A stretch of 64,000 bases of DNA, taken from contig JASAND010004011.1 in NCBI GenBank assembly GCA_030248195.1, positions 1 through 64,000 on the forward strand. Direction: 5' to 3'. The position numbers and the translations under genes are program-made. The notes beneath the pieces are model-generated. The model saw only the letters and a list, made by a program, of their open reading frames with translations. It was not told the origin of the DNA and searched no databases. Positions 35,002 through 46,525 of the stretch are shown here, in pieces. This stretch comes from Trissonchulus latispiculum (Eukaryota; Nematoda; Enoplea; Enoplida; Ironidae). The number at the start of each line of letters is the position of its first letter. Position 1 is the first letter of the stretch.

Positions 35002-35473
35002 TTGTGTGCAAGGTTACGATGCCCAAATTTTGCAGAGATAGTTTTCACGTAGTGCTCGATTCTGTGTATATAAAACATCTCTTTTAACATTCGTAAAGTA
35101 CTTGTAAAATATATTTATACGTTTCTGTGCGATACTATCAAATCAAAAATTGGATGTGGTAGGTAATTGGTGGAGGTTAGCAAGGGTCTTGTCGTCTTAT
35201 GAACGGTGGTTAACCAAATGAGTCTATTTTTCCAATTAATGCACCAAGTATCTACCACCAGGCCTAAAAGTTAAAGTTTACCCTCAAAACCTAGCACAAT
35301 TTAACCCTGTTAGAGCTCAATATTTGGTTAAAAGCTAGGGTAGGCTAGGGCATGCGAATTTTATTAAATCAGAAACGGAGCACCTGACGTCTTTTTGAAG
35401 AAAAATAAATTTTGACCAGTTATTGCAGTTGAAGGGAGCGCGCTCGAAAGTAGGAATACTTTTTCTGTAAAGG

Positions 35474-35817
35474 CCAAGAGTACACAATACATAAAAGTAT
35501 GACAGCTGGCATGCTCTACGCATTATAAGCGTGACACATCCTGGGAACGCAAACGGCTGACCGCCCCACCCCCTGCAAGTTGGACTCTTCACTTACAAGA
35601 ATTTGCCCTCTATGCGTGTGTTCTGAAACTCGAAACAGGCACAAAACTTGCTCATCTAGTGCTTGAGTGTTCGACGTTAGCGCACAAGCATAAGACGATT
35701 GAGCGTACCCCGTTTCGACTGGGTACCAATTTGCTTGGGGGGTGGGTCAGCCGTTAGCGCGCAGAGGATGTGTCAAGATGCCAGCTGTCATACTCTCATG
35801 TATTCTGTACTCTTACT
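35474..35817. mobile_element. Foldback MITE, CAAGAGTAC family, copy 2
   Basis: The left end CCAAGAGTACACAATACATA and the inverse of the right end TGTATTCTGTACTCTTA match copy 1, as do the inner blocks GACAGCTGGCA and AACGGCTGACC with C/G runs. Copies 1 and 2 have the same size class (~350 bp) and layout, including a central unpaired segment. The target duplication is eroded (AGGC shared at best). Confidence 0.75.
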
Positions 35818-37304
35818 GAGGCTAATAACAGTTAACCTGGCAGGAAGTTGTGTGGTGGAAGTTTCAGATATGATCAAACCGATAATCAGAGCCGAAATAA
35901 GGTTTTAAAAAACAAAAAGTGCATTTGAGGACCAAAATTAATACCTTAGAGTCTTGCCACAAACTGTGAATTCTGTTGTTGCCATGCTAAACCTTTGTAC
36001 CATGATAACGTTAGCTAGCTTTGGACGAAAATGATAGCTGTATCCTCTCAGACAATGTCGTCGTCAACCCGTTCGTAGACCCTCATCCCTTTCAACTGAA
36101 TTCCTGTGTAAGCATCTTCACGCAGTGCAGCTTTACAGTGTTTCACACTGCACACAGCACGTTGTTAGGTATTTTAACGCAATCCTTTTATGTAGACAAG
36201 TTTGTAACGTCTTCAGTTATCGTTCAAAATTCAGTGTGTCACATAATTCTGGTAAATTCTAGACGGAGGAGTATCTAAACCACTCTTCACAACAGAATAA
36301 TGAAGCATAATGGTCTCAGATTGGAAAAAACTAATTTGCATATTTTATGAGCCCCAAAATTCTAAAACCTTTGATCAACCAAGGGGGGCACTGATGAAAC
36401 GAATTTATTTTAAAGAATACAAAAATGAATAAGCAAAGAGGGTTGCCAAATATTAATAAAAGTTTGTTTATGAGATTCGCATACAACCTTTGACATGGAC
36501 AAAACGAAAACTTTGGTTTTGAAAACTTGCATCGGCTAGCTTTTTAATATGCCCCCTATTTTCAGAAACAGCCACCTAGTGAGCCGAGTGCTGAGCATAG
36601 CGCAGATTTCATGGCTTCAGACGAAACCGTTCAAAAAGAGACTCGAACGCTCACAAATATCTCGCCTCCAGGCGAGATAAAAACCGTAACCGCTTTTCTT
36701 CGTTCTTGTGTCATTCTGAGAGTTTTCAGATGGGAAAATTTGCTGTAAATAAGAAATTTTTACCATGCATTTCCGGAGAAAAACCTCAATCAACCGATAT
36801 TAGGAAATCTTTGAAATTTTTCAAATTTTTAAATTTTATAAAAATTTTCGTCTCACCACGAGGATTTTGAAAATACATAATGTTATGGGTCTCTGATGAA
36901 TATTAAATAGCATAAGTGATCACAGTTTCTACACACATTTTTGTGTCAGACTTTAGAATAACATAGGGGAAAACCTTGGATTTTAATTTCAGTCTCCACA
37001 GACTTGCTCATGTTCTCGAAGCGAAGTCAGGAAGTTGTGAATCGGCAATGAGCCAGCGAAACCGGTTTCAATGAAATGCGACATAGAAAAACTGTATAAC
37101 CGTAAAAGCCGGACTAATGGTTGAATGGTTCGTCTGGAAGAGTGAGCTTCATTTCGGGAGTAGGGAGAAAGATTATTCGTATGTATATGTCGTGAGTTTT
37201 TCGCAAAATTCCTTTGATGCATCCTTTGCATCCTTTGATGCAAAATTTTTAATTCAACAGACTCCGTTTGCCCCCAAATAAAGTTTTGGAGTAATCGGTT
37301 GGAG
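35818..37304. other. Gene-free; includes inverted partner of the 32835 repeat
   Basis: No gene is supported. 36660-36960 is the inverted relative of 32835-33090 (CTCACCACGAGGATTTTG, ATGTTATGGGTCTCTGATGA, AGTGATCACAG). GAGGCGAGATA-type inverted words occur at ~36661-36680 (CTCGCCTCCAGGCGAG). Confidence 0.5.
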
Positions 37305-37604
37305 CAAGAGTACATAATAGAATAAGAGTATGAAACTCTTCCACTACTATGTGTTAAACATGCTTGACATGCTCGGTTCGTTAACTCGAGACCCCCCCCC
37401 CTCGAAACTTTCAATTGTCAGCAGTGCAATTAAAAAATTAATTCGACAACTTTGTAGCATTTTTTATGCTTTTTCCAATGATACAAAAATTGTTGCACAA
37501 AACAAAATTTCGTAGGAATGTAGTGTGAAACAATTTTTATATCATTGGAAAGAGTAGAAATAATGCTACAAAGTTTCATACTCTTATTCTATTATGTACT
37601 CTTG
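37305..37604. mobile_element. MITE, CAAGAGTAC family, copy 3 with clear target duplication
   Basis: The 300-bp element starts CAAGAGTACATAATAGAATA and ends with its inverse TATTCTATTATGTACTCTTG. The inner sequence differs from copies 1 and 2 except for the CCCCCCCCC tract (~37394), so it is a subfamily sharing only termini. Flanks GTTGGAG (37298-37304 and 37605-37611) are a perfect 7-bp duplication, or 8 bp (GGTTGGAG) if the terminal G is counted as target. Centre sequences are again mutually inverted (CAACTTTGTAGCAT... and ATGCTACAAAG). Confidence 0.85.
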
Positions 37605-37639
37605 GTTGGAGGAAAGCTCCCCATAAATTTTGTAGGGTG

Positions 37640-38377
37640 TTGTACATTTTACGGGGACAGAAACCCCTGCAGTGCGTTAATTGCCCTTTTTCCACCTAAG
37701 TCAAAACTCAGAGACAATAGAGAGCTAAGAAGGGTAGGTCAAGGACAATGACCTCAACTACTGTCTCCGTAAAATGAATAGAAAAGTGAAATCTGTCCCC
37801 GCACACTAAATAGACTTTATGAAAATGACATTTTAATAATTACACTGAGGAACGAACGACATGCTTAACTTACACAAATACTGTTTTTTCAAGGAACACG
37901 CACTAAAACTGTCTATATAAGTAAAATCAAAAACTTTACCTGAAAAAGTGACTGTTTCTCTGCATTCTGCATTATAAAACTTATATATACTAGTTAAGAT
38001 TAAATAATTATTAAATAGTAATTCCAGTTGAAAATTAGTTTTTAATTAATTAAATTAAATTAAACAACAGTTATTACAAAAATTAAAAGTAATTAAAATA
38101 TAAAACTGAAAAATCATTTTAAATATACAAATTGGACAATAAATTGAAATTTAAGTGTTTAAAACTATTATCTTAACGTAACCAAAGTTTGAAATTTTCC
38201 TAAACTCCATTTAGTATGCGACGACAGATTTTACTTGCCTATTCATTTTACAGGGACAGTCGTTAAGGTTATTGCCTTTGACCTACACTTCAGTTTTCCA
38301 TTGTCTCTGAGTTTTGACTTAAGTGGAAGAAAGGCAATTAACGCACTGCAGGGTTTCTGTCCCCGTAAAATGTACAA
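37640..38377. mobile_element. MITE with ~150-bp terminal inverted repeats (TTGTACATTTTACGGGG)
   Basis: The left arm 37640-37790 starts TTGTACATTTTACGGGGACA and mirrors the right arm ~38235-38377, ending CCCCGTAAAATGTACAA. Shared inner blocks include GAAACCC, TGCAGTGCGTTAATTGCC, and CTCAGAGACAATAGA against CATTGTCTCTGAG. The centre (37800-38230) is AT-rich and non-coding. No clean target duplication is seen. It lies 35 bp from copy 3 of the CAAGAGTAC MITE. Confidence 0.75.
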
Positions 38378-40970
38378 TAGCCATTTTGTATCATTAAAGA
38401 ATCACGTATCATTACCAGGAAATACTTCTCAAAAGGCCAACACATTTGATCTGTACGCGAAAAGACGAAGCTGGTAGCAGAAATGAGCATAGTTAAAACT
38501 AATTTCTCAATGTGACCGGGCACTTCGCAAAAAGACCGGAATTATAGGTATTTTCGCGAAAAGACAATAAGCAAAAGTTTTCATTTCAAAATATCAGTTT
38601 TAGTTTGAGGATGACTGAGCCTAGTGACTTTTTCAGAAACATTATATCGTCACAATAGGCAGACCGTATCTAAGGGTTTTCTTATATAAATTGTTCTTAC
38701 TCTTTCTCGTCACGCACTTTTTCACAAAGGTTGGCTTCTACTAAGGGATATAACTGTTTTCCTTCCAGCTTAAAGGGAGCCTTATCTTCGGGTTTTTCTT
38801 CCAGTGCTGTCGGCTTAGACATTGTCTATTCATTAATTAGAGTGCTTATTTGAGCGTTTATTTTTAATGTAATGTGTCAAAACTTTCAGTTCGAAAGCAT
38901 TCTAATAGATTCTAATGAATACTGTTATATGTAATAAACTTTCTTTCTCGTGTGGCTGTTGTAAACCTTATACAAGCTTTCGGAACCTCATGCGTACAGC
39001 ATCAGTATCCGTATGTGCATGTGGACTTTGGTAATAATTAGTAACATACAAACTCCAGAAGCTTTGTTTTCAAATGTTGATGATTTTCGGGTTATTGAAA
39101 GTTACTTGGTGGTTTAGAGTGGTTGTAATTGGTGTTAAAAGTGAAAATATTATATTTTTATCAATATTTGACGCAAGAATTAGGAAGTGGTTTGCCACGT
39201 TATATCTGGCTAGAGAACATTGAAGCGGCTTGTTCCTCAGTCATACACCTGGACTGCACCAAAGAAGATAATCTCGAAATTAAGCTGAGATTAGCTGAAG
39301 ACAATCGTCATCCAGATTTGCACCAACCAAAGTTAAAGACAAGTTAACCTATGAAGACTATCCTGAACTCGAGATACCTCCAACTACTCAAATTTCAAAA
39401 TTAAGTCCAGATAATCCCGAGGTTTCCATTACGGAAGCTTGAATTTTTTAAAAGCACATTTAACCTAATAACTTTGTGAAAGTAACGCAGGAGTAAACAG
39501 TTGAATAATTTTGATAAGCATTTCAGAAAGTCTCTGCACTCACATATTCTGGAATGTCAAAAATATTGTCATTATTGTTGCATTTTATTTTTCCTGCTGC
39601 GCCTCAGCGCAATTAATAATATACTTTGAAAAGATTTTAAATTAACTTAAAAATAGTCCTGCATCAAGACAAAAAGGCTCTGCACTAAATATTAGCTTTT
39701 ACACAAAAAAGAATTCAACAGCGCAGCAGGCTTACTATTAGTTTAAATGTTACTGAGGAGACTCTTTAACCTTTTGCAGACACTTTTGCTTGTTAAAATA
39801 AAATTTCTTTTATTTGGAATGCATACACGTATGCAAATATACACATAATAAATAGTTAACACTGTGCAATACCAAGAGTCAATAAGCAAGTATTCCTTGT
39901 TGGAGATGCTGTTGTGCGACTATTTATAGCCAACAGAAAATCTAATTTCAAATTACTACTAAGAAAATCTAATGCCTTTTGATAGGTGAAATCGGAAATC
40001 ATATGACGTGGAAACGAACAGTCATTGGCTAATCCTTAACGGTATATAATCTCTAAGTTAAGCTGCAGATTGAATAATCTTTAACTGATGTTGGTTGGGG
40101 CAGCGGATAATCTCTAACTCAGAGTTACAGATAAGCTACAGCAGATTATCATCACCTTAAGCTAGAGATAATCTTGACGTTGGTGCAAACGGGCGTTTAA
40201 GCTAACGTGGTTACTAATTGATGAATTTGTCATTTTCAAGGATGTACATGGAACATTTCTGTTTTGCACAAGAAATTCCTAAAGTTATCAATTGCCAGCA
40301 CAAAATTCATCCAAAAATTCAAACATTACGCGATATATTATATATTTCCAAATTTGAGAATCATGTGGTGAGTTTTACCACCTGACGGTTGCCTGCTGGG
40401 CTGCTATATTACGGACCTGCTTATGAAGGGATGAGCACAACTGTTAAATGTTAGCAATTCATGTGAAGCAGCATGATATTGCTCAAAGAAAAAACTTTCA
40501 GAAGCTGGTATTAATTGAGTCACATGCACTAGAGAGAGCTGCAAAGGGTAGGGGAACTGGGAATTAGGTATTTGATGCAAGAGTATCATCTGACTCTCAT
40601 ATTGTTAAGTCATTCCTGATTGTTACAATATCGCAATCAATTCTTCCGATCTAATTAATCAACATAGGTGTACTTTGTTAAGGGATAGAATATGCTTGAT
40701 TAATCCGTCTGATAAAACATGCTTTGCCTTTAGTTCATTCGTACGTATCAGGAATTAAAGAAGTTTCCTCCTTTTCCCATAATTTTGAAAAGTTTACTTT
40801 AAGTTAATTGATTACTAACAAATCTTGCTCAAATCCTCCAGAGATGTCATTTCTGTCTTGAACATGACGGGCGTGATTGATAACTATGCACCTTATTAGT
40901 GTTGCTGTATTAGTGCATCAAAATAAAAAACATTGAACTGGACTTTTTTATTAGATACTAAAGGATATAA
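38378..40970. other. No gene seen
   Basis: 2.6 kb of AT-rich sequence. A 72-codon open stretch at ~39129-39347 (HLDCTKEDNLEIKLRLAED) has no recognised family. Nothing else can be supported. Confidence 0.5.
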
Positions 40971-41124
40971 CACTGATCTGAATCAAAAAGCCAACCTCAC
41001 ATTTTCATACTGTATTTTCAGTACAACTAATATTAATGCAGTGTCAAGTAACAGTGTTCTAATTAGTATCTAAGCTTGTGGAATGTACCCACTTTTGGTT
41101 TTTACTTTTTGCCTTAAATCGAAT

Positions 41125-41234
41125 GTGCCTTATCAGCACAAGCATCAAAGAAAAGGTCAGGTTTGCTACCGCTGCAAAAAGCCAAATCATAACCCCGATG
41201 CTTGCAGATTTAAAGAAGCTACTTTAAGCTACTT
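41125..41234 (+). pseudogene. Gag zinc-knuckle fragment, displaced and inverted
   Basis: The plus-strand translation contains VCYRCKKPNHNPDACRFKEA, a CX2CX4HX4C retroviral zinc knuckle, preceded by basic residues (KHQRKGQ). In a normal Mag-like gag this would follow the capsid segment found on the minus strand at 43034-43339. Here it sits beyond the opposite end and in the opposite orientation. Confidence 0.75.
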
Positions 41235-41393
41235 AATTTTATGTTTGGCTGTCTATAAATCTAGCTGAACTAAACTATATTGATATCAGCAGATACATAG
41301 TTACAAGAACGTATCTCTAGAGTACATATTTTCTAATATTTCATACATGACAGTTCTTTCCTTCCTTTTAAATTCTATGTCTTCTCAATCTTT

Positions 41394-43025
41394 TCAGTCC
41401 GGACGGTAAAATCCATTGTCTCTACCCGGACGGAACGCTACAGGGCGACGACGTTGTCGCATAGAACGTCGAACCGGGTGTGCATCCTGATTGTCTTGGG
41501 GCAAAGGTTGCAGGTCAAAGTTCAAAGGGACAGGTGGTAAGTTGGGATTTGTGACAGCGCTGGCAAAGGCGCCGTCGTCCAAATCTCCCATGTTCGTTCT
41601 CCCAAAGTCATTCTCTGACCGTTTCCGAATCTGGTTGGCATGGCGAACCCATACTCCCTTTTGAACCTGAACCAGGTACATGTTACTGCCTTTCTTTCCC
41701 GAAATGATACCTTTTATCCATTTCCTATCTCCCAAATAATCTCTCACCCAAACCAAATCACCGGCACGCAAAACAGATGGGATGCCTGAATCACTTGACA
41801 ACGGAGAACTACCACCACATTTAATCACCGATAGTCTGGTGCGGGGTTTCCAGCCAAACATTGCTTCTGCAGGAGAAATCTTTGTTGCGGAGTGTTGGGT
41901 AGTTCGGTAGCTAAACAGCAGTTGTTGTATTGTTTTTTCAACTTTGAAGGATGGAGTATAGCGAAGTCTTTGTTTGAATGTCTGGATAAAACGCTCAACC
42001 TGACCATTTGAAGAGGGATGGTAAGGCGGAGAAAACACTTGCTGAATACTGTTTCTTTTACAAAATTCTTGGAACATGGACGATGTGAACACTGAACCAT
42101 TGTCAGACACAATGGTTTCTGGTATTCCAAATCGGATGAAAATCTCTCTCAAATGATGAATGATTTGTTTCGAGTTTACTACATCCAACTTTACTATCTC
42201 AGGCCACTTGGTCAGCGAATCCACAACGACCAACCAAGTATAGGATAGGAACGGGCCTGCTAGACCAATGTGAACACGCTGCCAGGGTTTCTTTGCTGAG
42301 GGCCAAGGAACCTTTGATAGTGATGGTGAAGGCCTTGTTCTATTACATTCTTCGCAACTTCTTACCAAGTCTTCGATATCTTTGTCCAACGTCGGCCACC
42401 ATACAAGTGAACGTGCGACACATTTCATGCGTACCATTCCCGGATGACCTGCATGAATGTCTTTCAGGATTCGAGCTTGTAAGGACTTTGGAATGACAAT
42501 TCTCTCTTTCCAAAAAATGCAGTCATTTTCCAAGGAAAGTCCTTCCTTTCGAGTTACGAAAGGCAAAATTTCTTCTTTACAGTCTTTGGGGAATCCGTTC
42601 TCTATGTAGGAACGAAGGGTTGTTAAAGTCTTGTCCTGTGATGAGTGCACTGCAACTGTTTCGGAAGTTACAGGTATAGCATCGAATTGTGAGGCCAGGA
42701 GTAGGTGGACTTCACGAGCATCGGCACAGATATCTGCAGTGCAATACGGACTGGGCAAACGAGATAATCCATCCGCATTGGCATGTGCTTCTGACTTTCT
42801 AAACTCTATGTCGTAATTGAATCCGCTAAGAGCAATGGCCCAGCGATGCAGCCGGTTTGCTGCATGAACAGGGATCTGTGATTTTGATCCAAATAAAGTT
42901 GTGAGTGGTTTGTGGTCGGTAATCAAAAGAAATCTTCTTCCGAGCAGATACTGACTAAACTTCTTTACGCCAAAAACCAAGGCTAAGCTTTCTTTCTCTA
43001 TTTGAGAATATTTTCTTTCTGACAT
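41394..43025 (-). pseudogene. RNase H-integrase part of Mag-like pol, catalytic Asp mutated
   Basis: A 543-codon open frame. It starts in RNase H (ERKYSQIEKESLALVFGVKKF, then LITDHKPLTTLFG and ADGLSRLP) and continues through an HHCC zinc finger (HAGHPGMVRMKC...CEECNRTRP) into the integrase core. VSDNGSVFTSS carries the second Asp, and SSNGQVERFIQTFK the Glu. The first catalytic Asp, normally in HIDxAGP, reads HIGLAGP (codon GGT, minus strand of 42264-42266), so the triad is broken although the frame is open. The C-terminal module includes LVWVRDYLGDRKWIKGII. Protease and RT are absent: a gag fragment is joined just upstream (43034). An enzyme without the first Asp should not integrate DNA. 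Confidence 0.88.
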
Positions 43026-43033
43026 CGACGCTG

Positions 43034-43581
43034 TTATTGTTGTAATTCTTGAGCATTTCTTTTGGCTGACTCCATGGATTGGGCCAATTCTACAGCACGC
43101 TGAAGTGGAAGATTTTCCTCAGTGAGCAACCGTTTCTGAACGGCTTCATCAAGAAGACCGGCGACGAATCGATCTCTCAATGCTTGTTCTAAATAAGCAT
43201 CGAATTGGCAATGAATAGATAATTTCCGCAGTTCCGCTATAAACGTAGAAATGGATTCGCCGGGGGCTTGATCCCGTCTATGAAATTTGAAACGTACAGC
43301 CACTACCAGCGGCTTCGGTTCATAATGGGCTGTAAGCAAATCCGAAAGTTCAAGGAAACTTTTCTCGGCAGGCTTTTGCGGAGCGCATAAGTTTTTAGAA
43401 GACCGAAGGTGGATATACCAACAGTAGATAAGAAGACTGCCCGCTTCTTTTCATCTTCGACGATGTCATTGGCTAACAGAAATTGTTCAACTCTTTCTAA
43501 ATAGCAAGACCAACGTTCAAGGTCTGGCTGATAACTTTCCAATGATCCAATCATTCGGGCCATTTGTACCCAGTGCGCCAA
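43034..43581 (-). pseudogene. Gag capsid part of the Mag-like element
   Basis: Two overlapping minus-strand frames separated by one frameshift at ~43320 give a capsid-like Gag: MARMIGSLESYQPDLERWSC (start ~43563), FLLANDIVEDEKKRAVFLST, then VRFKFHRRDQAPGESISTF and ELRKLSIHCQF. The last two are hallmarks of Mag/Ty3 Gag. The zinc knuckle is missing here and the frame ends at AQELQQ, adjoining RNase H. Sequence TTTGGCGCACTGGGTAC between the LTR-like repeat and the ATG may be the primer-binding site. Confidence 0.8.
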
Positions 43582-43849
43582 ATTTTATGTTTGGCTGTCT
43601 ATAAATCTAGCTGAACTAAACTATATTGATATCAGCAGATACATAGTTACAAGAACGTATCTCTAGAGTACATATTTTCTAATATTTCATACATGACAGA
43701 CACTGATCTGAATCAAAAAGCCAACCTCACATTTTCATACTGTATTTTCAGTACAACTAATATAATGCAGTGTCAAGTAACAGTGTTCTAATTAATATCT
43801 AAGCTTGTGGAATGTACCCACTTTTGGTTTTTACTTTTTGCCTTAAATC

Positions 43850-46456
43850 TCGGTAGGTAGACTTCACTCTGGAATTCACGAAGTAATCAATCTTTCGTTT
43901 CAGTCTGAGAGCAAAAATTAATCGCTCCGTTCCGTTTTTCGCCAACAAAAAATAATTCTTGCTACTTTGTTGAAAAATAGACTCCCCTTAAAAGTCCAGC
44001 AAAACAATCTATTCTTTTTTGTGACGCAGAACCTGAGTTTACAAAGGATGTAATTAAATACATGCGCATACTTCTTTTCAGCTCGGAACCCGTTCATATC
44101 TGTTCAGTTCAACTGAGCTTGACTAAGTTATTGTGAGGCAAAGAACAATTTGTCCACATTCTACTTTCTAGCTTTAAATTTTGCTGCATTATTTCGATCT
44201 GTATGCCCATATAGAGGTTTTGATTATACCTGTCATCAAGTCCTTTCTTCGCAAGGCAAAAGCTTGCTTAGTTCTAAACTATAATGTTGTTATTTACAAC
44301 AGTGATGCTGCACTAATTTGGCATTTTGTTTGAGATGTTTGTCGCACTTCTGTGCAGAGTCATCACAAAGTAGATCGTGGGTCAAGCCGCTGTTTTGCTG
44401 GAATCAATTTTACACGGGTTTCAGCTAATTCCTGTATAATACACTTCCTGTACATTAGTATGCACATAGAATTTGTGTTTATAGCAAAATCCTCCTTATG
44501 ATTTTTGGTATTTGTTTTGCTTTTGAAGTCGGGTCATTCCAATCATAGCTTCAGCCTGTAAGCCCACTTAGAGGTACTATGTAAAGTTTGTCACCCACTT
44601 TCAACAGCTTTTAGGCCGTTTGCACTAATGTAGCTACCAAATGGTTAATCAAACCCATATGGCTAGAAAATGGTTCTTGAGGCAGGACTTCTCTGAATCA
44701 ATCAGAATACGCCGACGCAGCCGCTTATTAATCACCTAAATTGAAATTTTAAGAACTTTCACTCAACATTACAGCCTTGGCCATTCGAAGCTGTTTTATC
44801 CACTGTTTATACCAACTTACATGTTTGCCCGATATTTAAATAATACATGTATAGAAGAAGGTTAGCCTAATAGACTTTCAGGAGCTGAGAGATCCCATCA
44901 GGGACTCAATCTATAAACTTTATCCAACTCAGTACAAATTTGGGGGTCGGGCAAACTTGATCTTTTCAAGCAATAATCGGAGCACTGGTGAAGTGGCTCG
45001 TTTCTCCTTAAACTACCTAATAGTAAACTGATCACTCATTAAACTTTGAGATCAGTTTACTGTTGTCCCTACCTAGTCAGGGCTTCCGTAACTACAACTG
45101 TGGTCCACCCTGAGCCTCAAATCAAGTCCCTAACTGCTGAGTCAGGTCCAGGTCAGCAGATTGGATTTTACAAATTTACTGTTACGAGAGTAAAACAGGC
45201 AATATCCACAGTTAGCAATATTCGGATCAGATTAATTTAAAATCACTCAATTCCACTAATTACGAAGCTTTCCCACACAAGTCAAGGACAGTCACAAATG
45301 TCATGAAACGGCTTTAGACCACGGATACACAAAACTCTGAATATCCCTCCATCGGGCTTACTCCCTGATCAAGGGTCACAAAATTTACCTCCAGGATTGA
45401 TTCCGTAGAAGAAGAATAATCGTAGAAGACAGGCTGTCAATAAATTCCAAGAATACAAACCGATGGGGACTGACCGACAACGACAGACAAATGGTTAACT
45501 CGATAGCTCAAGGGCTCTACGTTCAGATGTAACACAGATCACACAGACTCACACGGCCTACACACAGTAAAATACGATCAGAAGCGCAGTCAAGACCAGA
45601 CTGGTCAGTAGTAGAGTCAACCCCAAACTGAAGTCTTTAGGTCAGTCTCCCAACCCCGTCAGCTCTGTCCACGTGCAATTCTACTGTTTTCGATCTTTTT
45701 GATCTTTCTTTGAAGTTTTGCGTTTTCTTTCAAAAGGGAGATTCATACGTCATGATAAGCATGCGTTTGCTGAAGGGCTCACGGGGTTCCCCAAATTTTC
45801 GCTTTAAGCCGATTAACCCCAGCCCTAGATTTTGAACCCATAAATCCCAAAAACACACCAATTAACAGATTCAGCCAAGCAAACAAAAACATGCAATTAG
45901 GTGGACATTAAAGGACATTTCCCAATATTTCTTAAACTATACAAGGTTCCGACATAGCAACTGAACATTAAACATTGAGAATTGGTATTATTCTCAATGT
46001 TTAAAGTTAACACACAGATATTAGTCAGCGAAGTCAAGATAAAATTTAGTTACAGATATTGGTTTTAAGACAAAAATATTAGTTAAGACAAAAATTAGTT
46101 CACACAGAGTCAAGAGTTTGAGTCACAGGGTGAACAGGAATTAATTACAATTACATTCAGTATTCAACACACAATTTTGGGTTTTGTATTAATGGATTAT
46201 TAATTAATAGGTATGAAATTGTTTAGTTACAATAGTGTGTGTCTTTTGTTGACTGTCTAGTTTAGTTGCCACTTTTTGAAATAAGTAATCCATGACGACA
46301 ATACAAGATTTCGATAGGACTGTATGCCACCTAAACCGATAGTACAGACAATATGACGTCACAACGTGACGTAGGCATTTGATTTCTTCGACTTGCTGAT
46401 ATTAGTAAAAATTGCAATAACTTTTCGCTGCACTACATTGACATATAATTATGGGT
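43850..46456. other. No gene seen
   Basis: 2.6 kb of intergenic sequence without recognisable coding exons, RNA genes or repeat structure. Confidence 0.55.
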
Positions 46457-46525
46457 GCCTAAGCCTAAGCCTAAGCCTAAGCCTAAGCCAAAGCCTAAGC
46501 CAAACCCTAAGCGTAAGCCGAAGCC
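46457..46525. repeat. Interstitial telomere-type repeat (TTAGGC, complement strand)
   Basis: GCCTAA is repeated about five times exactly and then in variant forms (GCCAAA, CCCTAA, GCGTAA, GCCGAA) on the plus strand, i.e. TTAGGC on the minus strand, the typical nematode telomeric unit. The decay to the right and lack of a chromosome end indicate an internal relic. Confidence 0.9.

Larger units (their letters stand above)
40971..43849 (-). mobile_element. Rearranged, internally deleted Mag-like Ty3/gypsy element
   Basis: Four parts: (i) a 150-bp block at 40971-41120 repeated directly at 43701-43849; (ii) a plus-strand gag zinc-knuckle fragment at ~41125-41234; (iii) a 119-bp LTR-like direct repeat at 41235-41353 and 43581-43699, which on the minus strand begins TGTCATGTATG; (iv) minus-strand gag and RNase H-integrase between the two LTR-like copies. 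The zinc knuckle lying outside the repeats and on the other strand shows inversion or template switching. Protease and reverse transcriptase are missing. Confidence 0.75.

Noticed and set aside
33902..35090. ORFs rich in GRWP and LAVG repeats on both strands.
   Set aside because: They follow the GGCCAAC word arrays of a non-autonomous hAT-like element and have no protein signal.
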